This document shows, one piece after another, positions 1 to 6,902 of a stretch of 6,902 nt of DNA; within the stretch, counting starts at the first letter, position 1; each line of letters starts with the position of its first letter. The DNA lies in NCBI GenBank assembly GCA_017997315.1, contig JAGOFF010000122.1, positions 1 through 6,902 of the forward strand, written 5' to 3'. Source of the stretch: Clostridia bacterium (GTDB lineage Bacteria > Bacillota > Clostridia > Saccharofermentanales > UBA5734). Below the pieces are notes generated by a model, which saw nothing but the letters and a program-made list of their open reading frames with translations, had not been told where the DNA came from and ran no database searches. The position numbers and the translations under genes are program-made.

Positions 1-126
<126 letters not shown>

Positions 127-137
127 TTGCTCATCCG

Positions 138-153
138 AGAGCCTTTCGGCTCT
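138..153 (-). other. Leader hairpin with GAAA tetraloop
   Basis: On the minus strand AGAGCC-GAAA-GGCTCT forms a perfect 6-bp stem closed by a GNRA tetraloop, ending 11 nt before the predicted 16S 5' end. It is probably a folding or processing element of the pre-16S leader. It is not followed by a T-tract, so it is not a terminator. Confidence 0.7.
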
Positions 154-166
154 TTGATTACTTTTT

Positions 167-187
167 TCGATTCCCTTAGGAAATCGA
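167..187 (-). other. Leader stem-loop
   Basis: On the minus strand TCGATTTCC-TAA-GGGAATCGA forms a 9-bp stem (one G-U pair) with a 3-nt loop. It is followed by AAAAAAG rather than U residues, which argues against intrinsic termination and for a structural element of the rRNA leader. Confidence 0.65.
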
Positions 188-214
188 CTAAAGGCTTTCC
201 GCTTTGTCTATCGC

Positions 215-231
215 TGTTCAATTTTCAAGGT
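215..231 (-). promoter_or_regulatory. boxA-like rRNA leader element
   Basis: The minus strand reads ACCTTGAAAATTGAACA. This resembles the (T)CTTTGAAAAC-type boxA/leader sequence found before 16S and in spacers of Bacillus-like rRNA operons, which binds Nus antitermination factors. Assignment is by motif resemblance and position only. Confidence 0.5.
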
Positions 232-239
232 CCGTCCGC

Positions 240-254
240 CTCGCTTCCCGCGAG
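240..254 (-). other. Hairpin near the 5' end of the P2 rRNA transcript
   Basis: On the minus strand CTCGC-GGGAA-GCGAG forms a 5-bp GC-rich stem with a 5-nt loop, immediately downstream of the predicted P2 start site. It may stabilise the 5' end of the pre-rRNA; the function is unproven. Confidence 0.4.
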
Positions 255-263
255 CGCTTGACC

Positions 264-292
264 ATCTTATCACTGGAAAAATGGTCTGTCAA
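264..292 (-). promoter_or_regulatory. rRNA operon promoter P2 (proximal)
   Basis: The minus strand has a perfect -35 hexamer TTGACA (292-287), a 17-bp spacer and a -10 hexamer TAAGAT (269-264), five of six matching the sigma-A consensus. Transcription should start near 257, about 131 nt before mature 16S. This is the proximal member of a tandem pair. Confidence 0.85.
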
Positions 293-378
293 CAGCCATT
301 CTCAGAGATTTTCGGGTATTTCCGATCGTTGTCCGGAAGCCCGATGGTCCGCCTTTCCGATGGGGAGAGGCAACGAAA

Positions 379-408
379 ATTATACCCCAAAAGGAGCCCC
401 TCAGTCAA
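379..408 (-). promoter_or_regulatory. rRNA operon promoter P1 (distal)
   Basis: The minus strand has -35 TTGACT (408-403), an 18-bp spacer and a perfect -10 TATAAT (384-379). Transcription should start near 372. It lies 115 bp upstream of P2, the tandem arrangement common for rRNA operons in Bacillota. Its -35 is only 36 bp beyond the stop codon of the preceding transaminase gene, so the upstream flank is transcribed coding DNA rather than an AT-rich UP element. Confidence 0.8.
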
Positions 409-444
409 TCGATCCAGATGGTGATTCAGGTACCCCCGATGTCC

Positions 445-1575
445 TCAGCGGACCGGGACAGAGACCCCGAAATGATCCAAAGCTTCTTTGAAAACCTGGA
501 AAAACCGATGGATGTCCGCTTCGTCGATCGCGCCATAGGCACATAACCGGAAAGCCGGATTGCCCGAGATGTTTCCAGGATAGATGGTGTAGCCCCGTTC
601 ATAGCAATAGTCATGAATACGGGTGAAATCCCAACGGGGGTCATTCGGATAGTCGATGGACAGGACGAGGCGGGATTGATCCTCCCGGCGGATCGGAGTG
701 GTAAAGCCCAGTGCGTCCACCCCGTCGCATATGGCACGCCAGACCCGTTGATGGCGATCCCACTTGGGGGCTTCCCCTTCTTGCCAGTACTCGATCAGCG
801 CTTGTCTCAAGGCATATACCGTCTGTACAGGCGGCGTGAACCGCATTTCTTTCTTTTTCTTCATGCTTTCATACTGCATGTATATGTTTGTATAAAAACT
901 TCTGACCGGATAATTCTTCGATTGCTCGAACAGTGCGGTCCTGCCGATGACAAAGGACAACCCGGTCATGGCCATCAGCCCCTTTTGCGCGGATGCCATC
1001 AGCACATCCACCTGATCCGTGTTGACGTCGATCGGGATCATCGCATAGGTCGATGTCGTGTCGACCACATGGATGGCACCGTACCGATGGGCAAGCGTCC
1101 CGATTTCCCGCATCGGATTGAGGATGCCCGAAACCGTCTCGTGATGGCAGGAGTACACGACCGCCACTTCCGGGTTGGCTTCCAAAGCGGCCTGTATCAG
1201 GTTCAGGTCAGCGGGGCGGGTGGTCGGCAGATCGAGGGCGATGTACCCGATTCCGTATGCCCTGCAGGCTTCTGCCGCACGTTTGCTGTATACGCCGTTG
1301 CCGACAATCAGGATTTTCCGGTCCTGGGGAACAAGAGAACTCACACACGCGTCAATATTGATCGTACCGGATCCGCAAAACAAAACCGACTCATACTCGC
1401 CCGGATCTCCGTGCACCACACGCACGAGATCGCGGCCTATCTCCTCCATCAGATCCCCGAATTCGTGTTCACGCGGGCAGATGTCGGGAACGACTTGGGC
1501 GTATTTGACCGAATCGGTCGTTGTTCCAGGACCGGGATTCAGCAAGATGTTTCTTTTCACTCCGGGTGTGTTCAT
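445..1575 (-). CDS. phnW: 2-aminoethylphosphonate-pyruvate transaminase (PhnW/AepZ type)
   Basis: This is a PLP-dependent class V (fold type I) aminotransferase of 376 residues, close to the roughly 365-residue norm for PhnW. Landmarks are the N-terminal LLNPGPGTTT (11-20), the GSGT cofactor phosphate-binding loop (68-71), HHETVSG (144-150), the pyridine-nitrogen aspartate in VVDTTS (Asp172) and the Schiff-base lysine in SAQKGL (Lys198). The enzyme interconverts 2-aminoethylphosphonate plus pyruvate with phosphonoacetaldehyde plus alanine. Downstream of PEP mutase and phosphonopyruvate decarboxylase, and with no phnX here, it should run toward AEP synthesis. The ATG fits the family N-terminus and follows GAGGAGAGG by 9-13 nt. 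It lies 36 bp after the PEP mutase stop and is the last gene of the operon. No terminator follows; the rRNA promoters begin 36 bp beyond its TGA. It should be cytosolic. A broader class V aminotransferase role is the only real alternative. Confidence 0.92.
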   Translation of the reverse strand: MNTPGVKRNILLNPGPGTTTDSVKYAQVVPDICPREHEFGDLMEEIGRDLVRVVHGDPGEYESVLFCGSGTINIDACVSSLVPQDRKILIVGNGVYSKRAAEACRAYGIGYIALDLPTTRPADLNLIQAALEANPEVAVVYSCHHETVSGILNPMREIGTLAHRYGAIHVVDTTSTYAMIPIDVNTDQVDVLMASAQKGLMAMTGLSFVIGRTALFEQSKNYPVRSFYTNIYMQYESMKKKKEMRFTPPVQTVYALRQALIEYWQEGEAPKWDRHQRVWRAICDGVDALGFTTPIRREDQSRLVLSIDYPNDPRWDFTRIHDYCYERGYTIYPGNISGNPAFRLCAYGAIDEADIHRFFQVFKEALDHFGVSVPVR

Positions 1576-1611
1576 CTTCTTGCGCCTCTCCTCGAGTATG
1601 CGTGTGCGATC

Positions 1612-2907
1612 CTATACGTCGGGTATCAGGGTGATGATGTCGGCGATAGACAAGCATTCCTTGGATGCTTCCATGGACCGGCCGTGCTCAAGGATCGACT
1701 CGGCTGTCCGCTGCATGGCCGGAAATGCGCTGCGTATCAAATGGTTTGCATATATGACTATATTGACTCCGTGCTCGTACAGTTCCCGCTCATATACTCC
1801 GTTATATGTGGTGGGGACCGCGACAATCGGCACGTGCGGATGGGTTTTGCGGAACCGGTCACAGAACGAAAGCACCTCCGCCGGATCCCGCTTACGCGAA
1901 TGGATCATGATGCCGTCCGCGCCCGCGGCGACATAAGCGGCGCAGCGGTTGTACGCGTCGTCCTCTCCCCGGTCCAGAATCAGGCTCTCGCACCGGGCAA
2001 AGATCATGAAGTCCTCGGTCCGTGCCGCCATTTTGCCCGCCTTGATTTTCATGCAGAAATTCTCGATCGTATCCTGCTGCTGCAATACGTCGTTCCCGAA
2101 CAGTGAGTTTTTCTTCAGACCGGTTTTGTCTTCAATGATGATCGCAGACACACCGATTCTTTCCAGTGTCCGGACATTGTAAGTAAAGTGCTCGATCTGG
2201 CCGCCGGTATCACCGTCCAAGATGATTGGTTTGGTTGTGACTTCCAGAATTTCCTCGATTGTCTTGATTCGGGAAGTCATATCGACCAGTTCGATATCGG
2301 GTTTTCCCTTGATTGTAGAGTCGCAAAGGCTGGAGATCCAAATCGCGTCGTACTGCTCGACCTCTTCTCCGACCATTTTGCGCGTGTTCTCCACGATCAG
2401 GGCGCTCAATCCGTTGTGGGCCTCCAATACGCGGACACGGTATCCATCGGAAAGAAGCTTCTTCAGCCGCGCACGACGGATCTCCGGCACGCACGAGCGC
2501 TCATAGAACAGGTTTTCCAGTTCGACGACGCCCTCGGTCCGTGTATAGGGATATTCGACCAGCTGGCCCCCCCATTCCGCGAGGACTTCGATCACGCGAT
2601 CGCGTATCTTCGACAGATGGTTGGTGCGCCAATCATCGCCATGTACGACATAATCCGGTCGGATCTCGCGCAGGATGCTGTCGTAGAACACTTCCTGCTG
2701 AACGACAACCTGCGAAACCCCCCGCAGGTTCCGCATCACCTTCATACGATCTTCCAGAGGCAAAAGCGGGTAGCGCAGCGTTTTCATGACCGCTTCATCC
2801 GACTGGACACCGACGATCACTTCGCCCAGTTCGGCGGCTTTGGAAAGAATGTTGATGTGTCCTGGATGAATGATGTCCGTAGCAAAACTGATGTATACCT
2901 TTTTCAT
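1612..2907 (-). CDS. aepX: Cytidylyltransferase-like domain fused to phosphoenolpyruvate mutase
   Basis: The product has 431 residues. Residues 1-140 are a TagD/GCT-like nucleotidyltransferase fold, with HPGH at 14-17 and HGDDW at 89-93. Residues from about 150 to 431 are PEP mutase of the isocitrate lyase superfamily: DGDTGG at 231-236 and the diagnostic EDKxxxxxNS motif at 259-268 (EDKTGLKKNS). PEP mutase rearranges PEP to phosphonopyruvate, forming the C-P bond that starts nearly all phosphonate pathways. This fusion architecture is known for PEP mutases of surface-phosphonate loci such as Bacteroides aepX. The unusual point is the second nucleotidyltransferase signature: canonical RTEGISTT reads RTEGVVEL here (123-130), so the catalytic-loop Ser/Thr residues are lost and CTP-transferase activity is doubtful. 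The ATG overlaps the TGA of the preceding gene (ATGA), implying translational coupling, and has AGAGG about 6 nt upstream. It should be cytosolic. Confidence 0.95.
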   Translation of the reverse strand: MKKVYISFATDIIHPGHINILSKAAELGEVIVGVQSDEAVMKTLRYPLLPLEDRMKVMRNLRGVSQVVVQQEVFYDSILREIRPDYVVHGDDWRTNHLSKIRDRVIEVLAEWGGQLVEYPYTRTEGVVELENLFYERSCVPEIRRARLKKLLSDGYRVRVLEAHNGLSALIVENTRKMVGEEVEQYDAIWISSLCDSTIKGKPDIELVDMTSRIKTIEEILEVTTKPIILDGDTGGQIEHFTYNVRTLERIGVSAIIIEDKTGLKKNSLFGNDVLQQQDTIENFCMKIKAGKMAARTEDFMIFARCESLILDRGEDDAYNRCAAYVAAGADGIMIHSRKRDPAEVLSFCDRFRKTHPHVPIVAVPTTYNGVYERELYEHGVNIVIYANHLIRSAFPAMQRTAESILEHGRSMEASKECLSIADIITLIPDV

Positions 2908-3632
2908 TTCAATCCTCTGTTTTGAAGTTTGGGCAGAACGGTACCGATTGCCCTTGCCATATGATGATCATCATCGATCTCGCACCAGATATAGTCATCC
3001 ACGATCTTCACATTCATCGGCTCACTCCTGCCTGCGGCGACGATGAGGGATTCGTAATCCGCTTTAGGACTACCGATCCTGCCGTATTCATCGCACATCA
3101 AGGCATAAAATGTGGCAGACACCTTGGTGATGCCGACCAACTCGGCGTGGACCGCGCCCAGTGTCTCTTTATGTTTCGACATGCCGACCAAGTATCCTGA
3201 CTGGTCCGTCTCGACATACACCTCATCAGAAGAATGGGTGGGCCCGCTTGCCAACAATACATTGTCGCGCGGATCTTCCATCAGCAACGAGATCCCGGCC
3301 GGATCATAAAGCAGATCAGACTCCAGAAGCAGAAAACAACCCGACACCGTTTCCCGGAGCCGGTACAGCGTCTCCATGCTGCCCGTATCCTGAAAAGCGT
3401 CGTTACGGACACAGCGGATGAACGGTTTGTCCGCCGCATAACCTTCGTAATATGCAGACTGATAGCCGGTTCCGATCACAATGTTCTCAATCCCCGCGGC
3501 AAGCAAGGCATCGATGGAACGGTCAATGAGACGGATGCCGCCCACATCCAAAAAACCTTTGGGGCGGTTGTTGGCGAGATCGCCGAGACGACTGCCCATC
3601 CCGGCGGCAAGAATGACTGCTGTTTCCACCAT
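2904..3632 (-). CDS. LicC/PntC-like nucleotidyltransferase, probable CTP:phosphonate cytidylyltransferase
   Basis: The product has 242 residues and a single MobA-like NTP-transferase (GT-A-like) domain. Visible motifs are the nucleotide-binding LAAGMGSRLG (8-17) with the following NRPK lysine (Lys25), SMETLYRL (85-92), the acidic ESD (104-106) typical of metal binding, and DYIWCEIDDD (213-222), which matches the W-x-EIDD block of phosphocholine cytidylyltransferases. In this operon the likely reaction is CTP + 2-aminoethylphosphonate to CMP-AEP + PPi, inferred from related PntC and LicC enzymes; a sugar-phosphate substrate cannot be excluded. An upstream in-frame ATG at 3665 would add 11 residues and overlap aepY by 25 nt. 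I prefer 3632 because GGTAGGA lies about 6 nt before it, it is 8 nt past the aepY stop, and MVETAVILAAG matches the family N-terminus. It ends in an ATGA overlap with aepX. Confidence 0.85.
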   Translation of the reverse strand: MVETAVILAAGMGSRLGDLANNRPKGFLDVGGIRLIDRSIDALLAAGIENIVIGTGYQSAYYEGYAADKPFIRCVRNDAFQDTGSMETLYRLRETVSGCFLLLESDLLYDPAGISLLMEDPRDNVLLASGPTHSSDEVYVETDQSGYLVGMSKHKETLGAVHAELVGITKVSATFYALMCDEYGRIGSPKADYESLIVAAGRSEPMNVKIVDDYIWCEIDDDHHMARAIGTVLPKLQNRGLK

Positions 3633-3640
3633 ATGCTGTC

Positions 3641-4774
3641 CTACCGTTTCCTGTTGCTCGACCATCTGTCCATAAAGGCCGTTTTGTTCTCGACCGGTCC
3701 GATGGTCGGCCTCCCCAGATTTCCTCGCGAGCCCGCGGCTGTCTGCACTTCAATCAGTACAGGCAGCATGAGCCCGGGCAGCTCGGCAAGCACACGATCG
3801 AGTTCCTCCATCGTGGAAACCGTCCGGGTCGACGGGTAACCGCATGCTTGGGCCATCGAGGCAAAATCCGCATTGGGACTGGTGGTGGACATGCCTCCGA
3901 CGGATTCATGTGCCTGGTTGTTGATGACGACATGGATCAGATTGTCAGGCTTGACGTGCCCGATTGTAGCCATTGCACCGAGATGCATCAGCGCGGCACC
4001 ATCCCCGTCCAGACACCAGATCCGGTGGTCGGAATGCATGGCCAGACCCAGTGCGATCCCTGATGCATGGCCCATGGAACCCACTGTCAGAAAATCGCCG
4101 GAATGGATCTCCCCATGCTGCTCGCGGATCTCATACAGTTCGCGAGAGGTTTTCCCGGTCGTACTGACCATGATATCGCCGTCCGCGGCACGGGTGATCC
4201 GATCGATGGCGGCTTCCCGAACGATGGAGTACACCGATGGTTTCGGAGCGGCTTTTGGATGGGAGAGCGCCCCTTTGCTTACCACGAATGCGAATTGCCC
4301 TCCGTGGCGAAGAATGTCGATGATCTTGTCCTTCAAACCAAGGATCTCCTCCGGCATTGAGCCGGAAGACAGGACAAAATGCTCTATGCCCAACAACTCC
4401 AGGGTCGGAATGGTGATACGCCCCTGAACCATGTGCTGCGGCTCGTCATGGAGGCCGGGCTCTCCACGCCATCCGATGACCAGAATGGCGGGAATCGCAT
4501 ACACTCCCGTATGGAGAAGCGATGCCAAGGGGTTGTACGCGTTCCCCAAACCACTGTTCTGCATGTAGATGCAGGGAATGTTTCCGGTCGCCAAGTGGAA
4601 TCCGGCGGCCGCTCCAATGGCATTGCCCTCGTTGGCCGCGGTGAGATGGCGGGATGCCCGTCCCGTATCGTCAAGCAGACATTGACAGAATGGCTGGAGG
4701 ATTGAATCTGGAACGCCGGTGAAAAACGTTACGCCAAGACCATCAAGAAAGTCACAAAAGCGATTTGCTTCCAT
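3641..4774 (-). CDS. aepY: Phosphonopyruvate decarboxylase
   Basis: This is a ThDP-dependent enzyme of 377 residues from the chosen start, the usual size for this short decarboxylase type, which lacks a middle domain. The N-terminal pyrimidine-binding domain shows FFTGVPDS (17-24) and the cofactor-activating glutamate in TAANEGNA (Glu49). The C-terminal domain has SMGHAS (233-238) and the ThDP/Mg motif beginning GDG (257-259) and ending NN (285-286). It decarboxylates phosphonopyruvate to phosphonoacetaldehyde, the irreversible step that pulls the unfavourable PEP mutase equilibrium. An in-frame ATG at 4798 would add 8 residues, but AAAGGAAAG sits just before the ATG at 4774 and MEANRFCDFL matches the family start. 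It is the first gene of the operon, following a 162-bp gap. Sulfopyruvate decarboxylase is a relative, but the PEP mutase and transaminase neighbours decide the substrate. It should be cytosolic. Confidence 0.93.
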   Translation of the reverse strand: MEANRFCDFLDGLGVTFFTGVPDSILQPFCQCLLDDTGRASRHLTAANEGNAIGAAAGFHLATGNIPCIYMQNSGLGNAYNPLASLLHTGVYAIPAILVIGWRGEPGLHDEPQHMVQGRITIPTLELLGIEHFVLSSGSMPEEILGLKDKIIDILRHGGQFAFVVSKGALSHPKAAPKPSVYSIVREAAIDRITRAADGDIMVSTTGKTSRELYEIREQHGEIHSGDFLTVGSMGHASGIALGLAMHSDHRIWCLDGDGAALMHLGAMATIGHVKPDNLIHVVINNQAHESVGGMSTTSPNADFASMAQACGYPSTRTVSTMEELDRVLAELPGLMLPVLIEVQTAAGSRGNLGRPTIGPVENKTAFMDRWSSNRKR

Positions 4775-4842
4775 CTTCTTTCCTTTCAAGTGATCCATGC
4801 CGCTTTACCGTCAAATGAGGACCGCTTTGGATCTTGTGTTTC

Positions 4843-4871
4843 AGTTTACAGCATTTGGTGTTGGAAACCAA
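4843..4871 (-). promoter_or_regulatory. Possible promoter of the phosphonate operon (weak)
   Basis: The minus strand reads TTGGTT (4871-4866), a 17-bp spacer and TAAACT (4848-4843), matching the sigma-A consensus at 3/6 and 4/6 positions. It is the best candidate I see in the gap before aepY and would give a leader of roughly 60 nt. It is weak, and its -35 overlaps the preceding hairpin, so read-through from the zinc-ribbon gene or another sigma factor are alternatives. Confidence 0.25.
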
Positions 4872-4903
4872 CAGCCGCCCCCCTGGCAGGGAGACGGCTG
4901 TTG
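4869..4903 (-). terminator. GC-rich hairpin after the zinc-ribbon gene, likely terminator
   Basis: CAACAGCCG and CGGCTGTTG form a perfect 9-bp inverted repeat (4895-4903 with 4869-4877), and an inner CCCT/AGGG pairing can extend it. It lies 33 bp past the zinc-ribbon stop codon and before the aepY operon. The following minus-strand sequence is GTTTCC, a poor T-tract, so it may be a weak terminator, an attenuator or an mRNA-stabilising hairpin. Confidence 0.55.
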
Positions 4904-4936
4904 TATGGATCAATCAGGTTCTCGTCCGACCGGAAA

Positions 4937-5314
4937 TCACTCTCCGGAAGGAGGGGGGGTCTGGGGGGCTTCGAAACGATAACCGCACTTGCTGCAGAAG
5001 AGAACCTCGCGGGGATTCTCCGCATGGCAGTTCGGGCAGTCCTTGACGTTCTTGAGTTCATCCAGTTTCAGTTCGAGGTCGGCGATCTTGGCCTGGTGCC
5101 CCTGGATCGTCTGGAAGAATCCGAGGTACTCTTCGCCGCCGGCTCCGGTCGCCACGTATTTCTCGAAGCTGACCTTGCCGATCTGGCGGAACACTTCCTC
5201 GATCGCTTCCTTCTCGCCGCGAATGGCGGAATTGAGCTTTGTCGTTTCGATCACTTCACTGGTTTTCTTGCTGGCTGCGTCAAATCCTTGCTTGACCTTG
5301 TCGAAGAATGCCAT
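4937..5314 (-). CDS. Small zinc-ribbon protein with helical N-terminus, function unknown
   Basis: The product has 125 residues. Residues 1-90 are charged and look helical (two possible amphipathic segments, then a Leu/Lys/Glu-rich coiled-coil-like stretch at about 72-92). A C-terminal zinc ribbon follows, CPNC (93-96) and CSKC (107-110) with 10 residues between the pairs, and then a Pro-rich tail. No signal peptide or membrane helix is seen, so it is probably cytosolic. The start at 5314 is chosen because AGGAGG lies 8 nt upstream; an upstream in-frame ATG at 5398 would lie in the promoter region. Similar small zinc-ribbon proteins are common in Bacillota and mostly uncharacterised; the ribbon may bind nucleic acid or protein. 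It has its own promoter and a hairpin after it, so it seems to be a separate unit rather than part of the phosphonate pathway. Confidence 0.85.
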   Translation of the reverse strand: MAFFDKVKQGFDAASKKTSEVIETTKLNSAIRGEKEAIEEVFRQIGKVSFEKYVATGAGGEEYLGFFQTIQGHQAKIADLELKLDELKNVKDCPNCHAENPREVLFCSKCGYRFEAPQTPPPSGE

Positions 5315-5373
5315 GTGTAAAACCTCCTGTTCCATGTGTCGGTCGCAAACGTGAAGTTTCCGCCGTCTTTTAC

Positions 5374-5389
5374 AATAGGTAATCCTATT
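5374..5389. promoter_or_regulatory. Perfect dyad at the zinc-ribbon gene start site, possible operator
   Basis: AATAGG-TAAT-CCTATT is a 16-bp perfect inverted repeat with 6-bp arms. It overlaps the -10 element and covers the predicted transcription start, the position where a repressor would block initiation. It could also be a short 5' mRNA hairpin. No regulator is identified. Confidence 0.4.
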
Positions 5390-5395
5390 ATAACA
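5387..5395 (-). promoter_or_regulatory. Extended -10 promoter for the zinc-ribbon gene
   Basis: The minus strand reads TGTTATAAT: a perfect TATAAT (5392-5387) preceded by the extended -10 TGn (5395-5393). No convincing -35 lies 16-18 bp upstream, consistent with an extended -10 promoter. The start should be near 5380, about 65 nt before the ATG. Confidence 0.65.
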
Positions 5396-5416
5396 CAATC
5401 ATGAAACCCCGATTGT
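5395..5416. repeat. Inverted repeat between ppdK and the zinc-ribbon gene
   Basis: ACAATC and GATTGT are separated by 10 nt. The dyad lies upstream of the extended -10, in the usual -35 region, and just past the ppdK stop. It could be an activator or repressor site, or a weak ppdK 3' hairpin; there is no T-tract in the ppdK direction. Confidence 0.35.
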
Positions 5417-5424
5417 TGAATCCT

Positions 5425-6902
<1,478 letters not shown>

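Larger units (their letters stand above)
127..257 (-). other. 16S rRNA leader (pre-rRNA 5' region)
   Basis: This is the transcribed spacer between the predicted P2 start (about 257) and mature 16S. It encodes no protein. It contains, in transcription order, a small hairpin (254-240), a conserved-looking ACCTTGAAAATTGAACA element (231-215), a strong hairpin (187-167) and a GAAA-tetraloop hairpin (153-138) just before 16S. This is the usual make-up of a Firmicute rRNA leader, with roles in antitermination, folding and pre-16S processing inferred by analogy. Confidence 0.75.

Noticed and set aside
167..187. Leader stem-loop as an intrinsic terminator before 16S
   Set aside because: On the transcribed strand it is followed by A residues, not T, and sits inside an rRNA leader where termination is not expected.
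204..491. Plus-strand open frame of 95 codons across the rRNA leader and promoters
   Set aside because: It covers the rRNA leader hairpins and both promoters, has no good ribosome binding site and its product is low-complexity nonsense.
613..2106. Long plus-strand open frame (497 codons) opposite phnW and aepX
   Set aside because: It is antisense to two genes with clear catalytic motifs, spans their junction, has no recognisable domain and reads as a His/Arg/Cys/Asp-rich shadow translation.
2188..2925. Plus-strand open frame of 245 codons opposite aepX
   Set aside because: It is a mirror frame of the cytidylyltransferase and mutase coding sequence with no family features.
3633..3665. Upstream ATG start (3665) for the LicC-like gene
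   Set aside because: It would overlap aepY by 25 nt with a poor ribosome binding site; the ATG at 3632 has GGTAGGA and fits the family N-terminus.
4799..4936. Riboswitch or T-box upstream of the phosphonate operon
   Set aside because: The gap is only about 160 nt to the start codon and shows one simple hairpin with no recognisable aptamer or T-box motif.
5315..5398. Upstream ATG start (5398) for the zinc-ribbon gene
   Set aside because: The extra 28 codons cover the extended -10 promoter and start-site dyad, while a perfect AGGAGG precedes the ATG at 5314.

Overview
The window looks like chromosomal DNA from a Bacillota-type (Firmicutes) bacterium. This is suggested by the 16S rRNA 5' end, a Bacillus-like rRNA leader with tandem housekeeping promoters, AGGAGG-type ribosome binding sites and a Firmicute-style pyruvate phosphate dikinase. 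The lineage below phylum cannot be settled from about 126 nt of 16S. Every supported gene lies on the minus strand, so transcription runs from high to low coordinates.

Layout in transcription order: (1) the C-terminal 491 or so codons of pyruvate, phosphate dikinase (ppdK, 5425-6902, running off the right edge); (2) a small zinc-ribbon protein of unknown function (4937-5314) with its own extended -10 promoter and, after it, a strong hairpin (4869-4903); (3) a tight four-gene operon (4774 to 445): phosphonopyruvate decarboxylase (aepY), a LicC/PntC-like nucleotidyltransferase, a cytidylyltransferase-like/PEP mutase fusion (aepX) and a 2-aminoethylphosphonate transaminase (phnW/aepZ type); (4) about 320 nt without a gene, holding two tandem sigma-A-type promoters and the structured leader of an rRNA operon; (5) the 5' end of the 16S rRNA gene, running off the left edge.

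The operon encodes the whole classical route to 2-aminoethylphosphonate (AEP): PEP to phosphonopyruvate (PEP mutase), to phosphonoacetaldehyde (ThDP decarboxylase), to AEP (PLP transaminase). The nucleotidyltransferase probably activates AEP to CMP-AEP for attachment to a lipid or glycan. The C-P hydrolase phnX, which would mark degradation, is absent from the window, so biosynthesis is the better reading. No transferase that would use CMP-AEP is present either. Upstream ppdK makes PEP, the pathway's starting substrate, though this adjacency may be chance.

The most interesting points are two different nucleotidyltransferase folds in one operon, with the one fused to PEP mutase having lost the ISTT half of its second signature; the missing final transferase; and the phosphonate operon running straight into an rRNA promoter region with no visible terminator. 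The individual enzyme families are known; I do not see an entirely new system.
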